Source: Leucaena leucocephala
Taxonomy: Eukaryota > Streptophyta > Magnoliopsida > Fabales > Fabaceae
Assembly (NCBI GenBank): GCA_037074615.1
Contig: CM073544.1
Span: 15,765,891-15,829,890 of the forward strand
Length of the DNA stretch: 64,000 nt
Reading direction: 5' to 3'
Within the stretch, counting starts at the first letter, position 1. Each line of letters starts with the position of its first letter. The notes under the pieces were generated by a model. It ran no database searches. It saw only the letters and a program-made list of their open reading frames with translations, and had not been told where the DNA came from. The position numbers and the translations under genes were made by a program. Positions 55,886-64,000 of this stretch are shown piece by piece.

Positions 55886-58818
55886 AGTTAAACTTGAAAC
55901 ATTTATGAGTTATGACTCTGTGAATTGTAACTTTTCAAACTTGTTCTTGCCTTTTTATTAAAAAGACTTTAAACGTTGATTATGAATATTAATTACAATA
56001 TTTAAATTAACTATATATATAAAATTATATAGATGCGTGCATGCGTTTAGACTATTTGACTTTCTGGGCCTTCGTTGAGTATTTGATTTGATTCTTCGAA
56101 TTGCGTTCTCTCAAATTTTAAGACTATGTTTGAAATTTTTATCAATACTAGCATAGAATCAGATGGAATTGACATTTTTTTGGTATGTTTTAATGTTTTT
56201 ATATGAGCATGACGAGTTTGTATATTAGAAATTGGGGTTGGGGGTTCCGATGGGTAAGGTTAGAATTGACTTTAGAATTGATAATTTGGATTAGGCTAAT
56301 GAACTCGCTAAAAAATAACGGATTGGGTTATAAATATTATAGTCTATTTTGATGCAGATCAAGGTGAGCTAGCCTGTCGAGTTGGCGGGTTAGCTCTTTT
56401 TTTTCTGTTTTATTTTTTTTTACTATTTATATTATATATTTACAAATTATTAGTTTGAGAGTCTTAACAGAATAAGGGACATTACACTTAATTTATATTA
56501 ATTTTGTCTCATTGAGTCATTTCTTTATATATATTCACTTTATTTTATTATTATTTTACTTGTGATAGATTTATCTACAGATTGTGACAAAATTGACTAA
56601 ATAAATATTTTGACAATTTAGACATGATTCGAATTCAATTAATATTTACACATATAAATTTATTTTTAAACAAATAAAAGTTGACGTATATATGTAAAAA
56701 AAAAAAGATAACGGGTAGGCAACTCGCCCGCCAACCCACCATAGCAAGTGCAGATTGGTATAATATCAACCTGTCTCTAACCTAACTCGTGACGGGTCAA
56801 CTTATATTCAACAGATTGACTCGTATTATCACTTTTAATTGACTTAATGACTAAAAAATAATTATAAATATATTTATTACAAATTAACAACTTACAAAAA
56901 TTTGTATGTGTAATAAAAATTAAATTAATAACTAGTATAGGAACATGTTACATGTGGGTCAAATTCTTATAGTTAAACGAACATTTGTTGGCCGCGGGAA
57001 AAATTTCTTCTCACTAATTTAATTATATTAAAATATTAATTAATATAATATATATTTTAAAATATGGTAACTATTTTTTTAACTCTATATTTTTTCTTAT
57101 TAAATAAATATTTATAAAAGTAATTTAAAAAATTAATAAAAAATATAAGATATATCTTATATTTAAAATTAATATTAACTTTTAATTAGATTTTATATTA
57201 AATAATAAAAAACTATTATAAATATGCCATGCGTCTTTTATAACATATGAAGACTATAAGTAGTGACATTGTGTATTATTATAGATGTATTCTTATTTAT
57301 GTGAGTTGCATTATCGACAATTCTTATAAAAAAGAATACTAACTAAAAAATAAAAGAATAATAATTAAAATAATTTTTTTAAAAGTAATTTTATTATTTA
57401 ATAATTTGAAAAAATTAATCCTAAATTCGATAATACTTCACAATAATTTAATAATTTTTTAAATTTTTTTATAATTAAACTATTTATATTAGACTTTAAT
57501 ACAATTTTTTTTTTATTTTTATTAGATGTCAAATCAACCGCCAATAAAATATAGAAGTCAATTTTTAATTTATTTTTTAAATTAATTTATGACTTAATCT
57601 ATAATATAATGCTACTCATGATATTTATATAGATAATATTATATTTAATTTGATATAATTAACTGATTAATTATGTTTTATTAATTTACAAAGATATTTG
57701 AATAGCTATTATATTGGAAGGATTTCAATAATCAACGGAAAAACATGGCAAACATCAAATTAGATTAGTTAGTCGAACTTACAAGTTCAGCTTCAATTGA
57801 GCACGTTCCTATAGTTCATTCTTCTTGCCTCGTTAACTAGACAGCGTCATTTTTCGTTCACTTCAAGTAGCATTTCCTAGATCTAGTCACACCATTTTTG
57901 TATTTTTAATATGAAGGACACGCGCGCACATTTGTCTTGTTTAATTCTTTTGATTAAACTACTTCCAAACGGTTCTTATTGAAACTACCTTTAGCAAAAT
58001 CTACCAAATCCTGCGTCTCGCAAAAGTTGCTTCAACTGTGAACGATAAACCCGCGCTGATACATTTTGCATGGCTCAGCCCTTACAGTTGGGCTCAGGTG
58101 CTGGAATGAGGTGTACGTGTAGAACTGTAGATATATTCATTATGTTTTTATATGAATTCCGTGAGGTCGTCGGGGATGGCGCAAATATAATATATATATA
58201 TATATAAAAAGTTTGCATGATGTGAAATGAAAATTTTATTTAGTACACGATATTTGCTTACAATATTTTAAATATATTAGGCAAGGAACCATTTTACTAT
58301 GGATCCAATTTTAACAATAATGTATATGATTTTAGTCCAGGATGTAAAATCAAACTATGGCAAGTGTAATTTTTAAAATTTTAAAGTAACTCTAATTTTT
58401 TTTATTATTTACCTAAAAATATATATTATAAAAACAAATATCCTAAAATATTAGAATATGTATGTAGAAAAAAAGATTAGAATGCATATCGTCAATATTT
58501 AAGTACAATATAAAAATTATAATAAGTTATAAACAATTTATTTTATCCACCACATTTCATAAAAAAATACGTTGAATTATTATTGTTCCCACCATTGTTA
58601 TTGCTATTATGAAAAAAAAACCGGAAGCCGGTGAAAAAAAAATGGCCTGAGAGGTTGGTGCCAGAAAAAGAATATGTAAGACATACCACAAAGGATGAAA
58701 TAATTAGCGGGATGAGGAAGAGAAAGAACTTTTGGTGAGTCCATGTCCCTGCAAGCATCTCTCACTAGTGGCCCCGGAAATAGTATCAAGCACCGCTGGT
58801 ACTGCTGGCAGAGCAACC
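55886..58818. other. AT-rich intergenic DNA
   Basis: No gene recognised across 2.9 kb. Two GC-richer islets at about 56355-56400 and 56714-56820 share inverted strings around GTTGGCGGG and may be ends of a decayed DNA transposon. A TA microsatellite lies at about 58187-58205. The last few hundred bases should contain the promoter of the TBC1D22-like gene. Confidence 0.45.
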
Positions 58819-61800
58819 ATGAATAACGATGACCACATCCACAGCAGGCGGGAAGAAGATCAAAGCACCCCAGATATTACCGTCACAAGCCAGGACTCCA
58901 GATTCAGTCAGACCCTCAGGAATGTTCAAGGGTACTTATTTCACGCTCCCAGATCCTTCATTTTCCGCCTCTAATTTTTTGCTTCTCATATACTAAAGGC
59001 ATTACGAGGAAACTTTATCATCCCTATAATTCCGATGACTGATCTGATCATGTGGCTGCCGGAGCCCCCTTCGTCATCTGATCTTTTGCTCCACTTTTTG
59101 GATTTATAGAAGCTAATTCATAATTTATTTAAACGTTGAAATCACGATGTTTTATCGACGAAATTTTACACGGTTATATTGCTTGATTTATATGGACCTG
59201 ACTGACTGCAGTGCGAAAAGCGTTGTAATAAGCGTGATCTGTGATTCTGTTCAAACCGATATGGGTAGTGCCTTTGTTAATGTTCGCACAAGGATTATGG
59301 ACTAAAGTTTCAATCCTTCACTATCAGTACTTTTGTATTTCCACCGAACTGATTGCAGTTAAAACTGAAGATGATATATCAGTTTGGCGCTTATGTTTTC
59401 TAAGAGTCTTTAATGGGATTACATTCTTTACGAAGTTTTATTGATGACAAACGTAATTATCCTTCATAACCACTCTTTGTAGTTGATACGGGACTCGGGG
59501 ACTGCATAATTGGGATTACATGCTTTATTCCCTTCCCCTTTCAGGGATGATTGATTGAACAATTTTTCTTTTTCTTTTTCTTTGAATCATTGAACAATTT
59601 TCTTTGTCCCTCTGAATTCATGTTCAGTTTCACCCACAATGGAAAGAAAACAACTCAAAATATAATTGATGGAAATTTTATATTCTTTTATTTTCAAGCT
59701 TACTGAAAGGTCGCAGCATCCCTGGTAAAATATTGTTGACCCGGAGACTAGACCCGCTAGATAACTCAAACTCGCCAAGATATGAAAGGAGCTTCTCCTT
59801 CGATGATGTTGGCACAAGTGATCACCCAGCTAAGGCGGCAGAGGTGCTTCAGTATTCATAAAATAATTATTTCACAAGCCTCTATAAGGCCACTGGACAG
59901 CGCTCCTTTAACTGGGGCTTTTATTCTTGACACAGGAAGAAGTCCAGAGTACAAGTAAACCAGTCAGTGTTGCCAATGTGAATAAGTTAAAAAAATCAAG
60001 TTCTGACATGGATAACTCATCTGAAGAAGTCCAGAAACCTTTCATGGGTGCAAGAGCTACAGACTCTGCGAGAGTTATGAAGTTCACTAAGGTGCTTTCT
60101 GGGTCGACGGTAATATTAGGTATTTGAACTTATAGTCATAGTTCTTGGTGCCACTTGTTGACTTAATTGTTACTCCTTTTGGGACAACTTATATCTATGG
60201 AAGTAGCATATGTGGTTGTAAGCTGTGTGCTCACTGCTCAGATGAACAAGCCCATGATGTGGTTTCTTAGAAAACTTTTTTGAGTAGGGTTGGGCCTTAA
60301 AATAAATCACAGAAGAATACTCATTAGACCATGCTGTTATGCATAACCTAAATTGATTTTTTTTCTTCAGTGTCCGGAGTCTTGATGCTTCTACAAATAA
60401 AGAGTGTGTGTGTGTGTCTTGAAGTCTTTTAATTCATAGTAATTAATTTTCACATAATGTGAGTCTATATCCATAAGATATTGCAAACCCTACTTGTTTG
60501 CTCAGAATTTCCTTGTTATCAAGTATATGATATACACATTTGCTTACACATGAGTAATATCCATCTAGATTTTTTTAGTTTTGGTACCCACTATATTTCT
60601 AAAAACTAGGAGTAGTTATTGAAATGTCGTTCTTGTTATTGATATGACTTCTGTCAGCAAATCTATAGAACTTAATCTGATCTCTTTTTTGTCAGTATAT
60701 TTACTTGAAATTTATTTTGCAGAGAAGTTGCGTGAATTATCTTGGAGTGGAGTTCCAGATTACATGCGCCCTACCGTATGGAGGCTTCTCTTGGTAAGCT
60801 TTATGGTCTATCTTCTGCTCCTTTTCTGTCTCAATCTCATGATTTGACGATGTCTATGCGCTATAAGGAGCGTGATTGCCAAAAAGTTGAAGTTGTTGTC
60901 ATAATTAATTAAGATATAGTTATTCTTATCTTATTTTGATGATATTGCTGAAATAAAAATTTTGTTCACTGAGGATGAACTGTTAGGGACGTATCTTTTA
61001 GAAGAGATTTTGATGCTGATTACATGGATATGTTTTGCAAAGCGACCATAAGGGGCATTTTTAAGGAGAAAAATGAAGTATATTGTAAAATAATAGACTG
61101 TCAAGTCTCTTTGAGATCTAACTTTGACCTCCTATTTCCGCATTTTTCTTATTGAATGTATCTTATCTTCTTTGAAATTTAAAGACTAACTGACAACAGG
61201 GATATGCACCTCCTAATTCAGATAGAAGGGAGGGAGTTCTGAGAAGGAAGCGCCTGGAGTATCTTGACTGTGTTTCTCAGTATTATGATATTCCTGATAC
61301 ACAACGTTCAGATGATGAGATTAACATGCTTCGCCAGGTATCCTTAGTTCTAATGAATGAGCATCTTGATGTTATGAAAACAATGTTTGTAATTCATGAG
61401 TCATGACAGTTGGTTTTGAAAATTTGTTAGATTGCCGTTGATTGTCCAAGAACTGTACCTGATGTTTCATTCTTCCAGCAACCACAAGTTCAGAAATCAT
61501 TGGAGCGCATTCTTTATGCATGGTTAGATATTGTTGTCACCCCTTTAGTTGGCCTGACGTTGTTCTTAGCCTAGTGTTCTTTGATGTGGATGGTTCTGGG
61601 AGGGGAAAGATGACACTTAGCTCGGCTGAGAAAGTAATACCAATTTTGGAAAGTAGTCTTCTTACTTTTGGGTAGTGTACTCAATCTAATTTCCAATAAT
61701 TTTCTGATAGAATTATTACTCTTGGTCAGCAAGTGTTTTTACATTGTTGCATATCCTTTATGATGATTTTAGTAGTTTCCCCTGGGGTATTGTTAAGCTA

Positions 61801-62466
61801 CAGGTGGACATTAGAAGGATTTTTTCAGGTTCAATTGTCGAATTGTTTTCAGTGTATAGTACCAAGTAGCACATACACACCCATATATATTAATTACACT
61901 TCCATAGGACTTTGTGCATAGTTGCTCTTGTGATCTCCTATTTCCGTTCTTGCTTTTTTTTTTTGTGTAGGGGGGGGGTGTGGTGGTGTGGTGGGCGTGG
62001 GAGATGCTAGAACTTTAAAAGGTTTTATGAGCTAACTTTGCCATCTTGAGTGCATCAAGCAAGCATTAATTGAACTTACTGAAGTCTTAATCCATGATAA
62101 AATATTTTTTATCTCTTAACTTCTTGTTCATTCAATTTGTACGACCAATTTACTTGACCTGTTTTACTTATATGATTTAATGATTTCTTTCCAGGGCCAT
62201 TCGGCATCCTGCAAGTGGATATGTTCAGGGAATTAATGATCTTGTCACACCGTTTTTAGTTGTTTTCCTATCAGAATACTTAGAAGGGAGTATAGACAAT
62301 TGGTCAATGCCTGATTTATCCTCGGATAAAATTTCTAATGTAGAGGCTGATTGTTATTGGTGCTTGTCAAAGTTGCTTGATGGTATGCAAGACCATTACA
62401 CATTCGCTCAACCAGGAATTCAGAGGCTTGTTTTTAAGTTGAAGGAATTGGTCAGAAGAATAGATG
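58819..62466 (+). CDS. TBC1D22-like Rab GTPase-activating protein (5' part)
   Basis: Seven exons, 58819-58931, 59699-59843, 59936-60119, 60723-60793, 61200-61337, 61431-61522 and 62195-62466, give 338 codons. The gene continues past the last donor (AT G/GTAAAC) but the next exon is not in the window. After a Ser-rich leader come ARATDSARVMKFTKVLSG and the start of the TBC domain (LRELSWSGVPDYMRPTVWRLLL). Next are GYAPPNSDRREGVLRRKRLEYL, the arginine finger IAVDCPR and the glutamine finger GYVQG with INDLVTPFLVVFLSEYLEGS. The exon 7 block CYWCLSKLLDGMQDHYTFAQPG closes the visible part. It should stimulate GTP hydrolysis on a Rab/Ypt protein in the endomembrane system. A copia element sits in the following intron, about 260 bp past exon 7, in the same orientation. 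Confidence 0.88.
61970..62003 (+). repeat. G-rich stretch, possible quadruplex, in TBC1D22-like intron 6
   Basis: A run of nine G is followed by TGTGGTGGTG and TGGTGGGCGTGGG on the sense strand of the gene. Four G-tracts lie close together. Purely a sequence observation. Confidence 0.6.
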
Positions 62467-62745
62467 GTAAACTTTTTTATTAGTGTTCATGCTTTTCTTT
62501 AAGCAACCTTAAATTGCATGAACTTAAATGCAACCCTTTAAGCAACCCTAATATTTTAATGGATACTACAGTTCAACCGCATTTAAATTTAAGTTGAGTT
62601 GAGGCTGACATCGCTTCTAGTATCCATAGAAAACTTTAAAACCACACGTGTTGAACTTATCCATAATTCACTAGTACTAATCCTACTTACAAGGTTAAGT
62701 AGTAGATGACATTTAATACTGACTGTAGGAGATATTGACATTAAA

Positions 62746-62809
62746 ACAGAGAGAGATCCCCGAGATTGACAGAGGAGACAGAGAGAGATCCCCGAGATTG
62801 ACAGAGGAG
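62746..62809. repeat. 32-bp perfect tandem duplication in copia LTR
   Basis: The unit beginning ACAGAGAGAGATCCCCGAGA at 62746 is repeated without change at 62778. It lies about 20 bp inside the putative LTR start, where promoter or enhancer sequence would sit. Confidence 0.92.
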
Positions 62810-63024
62810 AAATTTTAGGATCATATCGTTAGGATCATATCATTATCATGTATTTATTTTCTTTCTGATTTGATGCCCATAAATCCCGCCTTGACTGGGA
62901 TTCCCGTAAGTGTATATATGTAACAGTACAGACGAATGTGAAGGAAGCAATAATATTCAACTCATATACCCCCTGATTCTCCCTGATTCATCTTCCTGCT
63001 TGCATAATCGGCATGTCCACCGAT

Positions 63025-64000
63025 ATGGTATCAGAGCACAGTGTGTCCGGTGGAGGATCACGCCCAGTCGCTTCCAGGTCTGCTGGTTTCGAAAACTCTG
63101 CCATTGTCATCGTGCCAGAGCGTCTTACCAGCGAAAACTACTTGGATTGGAGTCAATCGATGCTTCTTGCACTGGATGGTCGCGATCGACTTGACCTGAT
63201 TCATAACGACCAGCCACCCCTCGACGACGACAGTTCCCGAAGGCGATGGAAGTCAGAGAACGCTATCGTCGCCGCCTGGCTTCTGAATTCCATGCTTCCA
63301 GATGTCCGAAGAAGCTTCATGTTCTTAACTTCTGCGAAGTCCATCTGGTTGGCAGTGAAGGAAGCATATGGAAAGCGTCCGAATGCTTCCCTGTTGTTTG
63401 ATCTCCGCGCTCGTCTCTGGACCGTGAAACAGGGAGCCAGACCTCTGAACGCCTACTATCTTGAAAAAACGGCGCTGTGGCAGGAAATCGATCTGCTTCA
63501 ACGACGAGTCTGGAAGAATGGTGAAGATGCCGCTGAATATCAACGGGCCGTGAATGAAGAACGCCTTTTTGAATTTCTGGTGGGACTCGACTCAGCGTAC
63601 GACGACGCCCGTGGACGTCTCCTCAGCCGTATTCCCCTTCCATCTGTGTCGGAAGCCTTCTCCTACCTGCGCGACGAAGAATCTCGTCGGCAAGTCATGC
63701 TACCCAACCATGGAAACCACTCGTCGGCGACAGAAGCTTCAGCACTTGCCGTTCACACACCCGACGCTGGTTCCAGGAAGGAGCGACCCAAGTGCACTCA
63801 CTGCAACAAATTGGGCCATACGCGAGACCGATGCTGGGATCTCCATGGACGCCCACATGACTGGAAGCCCAAGCACCGCAGACCTAAGAGCCACGTCGCT
63901 GAAACCGAAGGTCCAGAAGAGATGCAGCCCAGTCATGCAGATCATGCGCCTTCTCAAAGCCCAAATCCAGTTCATCACAAAGCTGGTACTGCAGGCCCAT
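63025..64000 (+). CDS. copia Gag (partial, open at window end)
   Basis: The frame is open from ATG 63013 and from ATG 63025 to the edge with no stop (over 320 codons). The second ATG overlaps the primer-binding site and is the likelier start, because the first would lie inside the LTR. Visible are RLTSENYLDWSQSMLLALDG, WLLNSMLPDVRRSF and KSIWLAVKEAYG, typical of the copia gag (UBN2-type) fold. FLVGLDSAYDDARGRLLSR follows, and the CCHC zinc knuckle CTHCNKLGHTRDRC is at about 63799-63840. This protein packages the element's RNA in virus-like particles. Protease, integrase and RT lie beyond the window. Confidence 0.85.
   Translation, partial: MVSEHSVSGGGSRPVASRSAGFENSAIVIVPERLTSENYLDWSQSMLLALDGRDRLDLIHNDQPPLDDDSSRRRWKSENAIVAAWLLNSMLPDVRRSFMFLTSAKSIWLAVKEAYGKRPNASLLFDLRARLWTVKQGARPLNAYYLEKTALWQEIDLLQRRVWKNGEDAAEYQRAVNEERLFEFLVGLDSAYDDARGRLLSRIPLPSVSEAFSYLRDEESRRQVMLPNHGNHSSATEASALAVHTPDAGSRKERPKCTHCNKLGHTRDRCWDLHGRPHDWKPKHRRPKSHVAETEGPEEMQPSHADHAPSQSPNPVHHKAGTAGP

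Larger units (their letters stand above)
62724..64000 (+). mobile_element. Ty1/copia retrotransposon, 5' end, in intron of TBC1D22-like gene
   Basis: A candidate LTR starts at TGTAGGAGATATTG (62724). It runs to just before the Met-tRNA primer-binding site TGGTATCAGAGC at 63026-63037. An open gag frame continues to the window edge. Gag type (zinc knuckle CTHCNKLGHTRDRC) is copia-like. The 3' half, second LTR and target duplication are outside the window, so the LTR borders are provisional. GC content rises sharply at the gag frame compared with the host intron. Confidence 0.8.

Noticed and set aside
61970..62003. regulatory G-quadruplex in TBC1D22-like intron
   Set aside because: Only sequence composition supports it; intronic G-runs are common and no function can be inferred.
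1..64000. tRNA, rRNA or CRISPR-type arrays
   Set aside because: None seen. The tRNA-like signals are the SINE head and the two retrotransposon primer sites. Short tandem repeats have no spacers.

Overview
The window reads as nuclear DNA of a flowering plant, most likely a eudicot and possibly woody. The protein-coding genes are plant orthologues with many GT-AG introns, the intergenic DNA is very AT-rich, and plant-type transposons (Ty3/gypsy chromovirus, Ty1/copia, tRNA-derived SINE, MITEs, a hAT-like element and an endogenous pararetrovirus relic) lie between or inside the genes. The species cannot be fixed from the sequence. Exon structures were built by hand from splice signals, reading frame and family recall; no search was run.

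Layout. 1-3.4 kb: ASCH-domain RNA-binding-like gene (minus, 7 exons). 3.9-6.7 kb: plant multi-pass transmembrane protein (minus, 9 exons). 7.7 kb: SINE with a 16-bp target duplication. 9.0-10.2 kb: class III peroxidase of the PRX26/PRX61 type (plus, 3 exons) in which the distal catalytic His is Ala. 12.4-17.7 kb: Gyp1-like TBC RabGAP (minus, 9 exons) with two +1 frame breaks and a GC-AG intron. 17.7-26.3 kb: gene-free, with a MITE, two opposed pararetrovirus fragments, an eroded SINE and a hAT-like element. 27.5-32.2 kb: NIN-like transcription factor, NLP8/9 type (plus, 5 exons). 33.9-36.7 kb: GPI-anchored protein like At1g61900 (minus, 5 coding exons, one of 15 nt). 38.3-46.0 kb: mitochondrial ribosomal protein of the Bot1p/mS45 type (plus, 3 exons). 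Its first intron carries a complete 5.1-kb chromovirus with identical LTRs. 47.4-55.2 kb: BMS1 ribosome-biogenesis GTPase (minus, 18 exons), including an AT-AC U12-type intron. 55.3-58.8 kb: second MITE copy and AT-rich DNA. 58.8-62.5 kb: 5' part of a TBC1D22-type RabGAP (plus). A copia element begins in its next intron and runs off the window end.

The genes do not form a pathway; this is ordinary plant synteny. Two touch ribosome production (BMS1 in the nucleolus, mS45-like in mitochondria), two are Rab GTPase-activating proteins, and NLP is a nitrate-response regulator. No self-contained novel system was seen. The most notable points are the U12 AT-AC intron in BMS1, the young chromovirus carrying one nonsense codon just before its integrase glutamate, the peroxidase lacking its distal histidine, the twice frame-broken RabGAP, the probable loss of a 5' splice site in the ASCH gene, and shared MITE and SINE families at distant points of the window.
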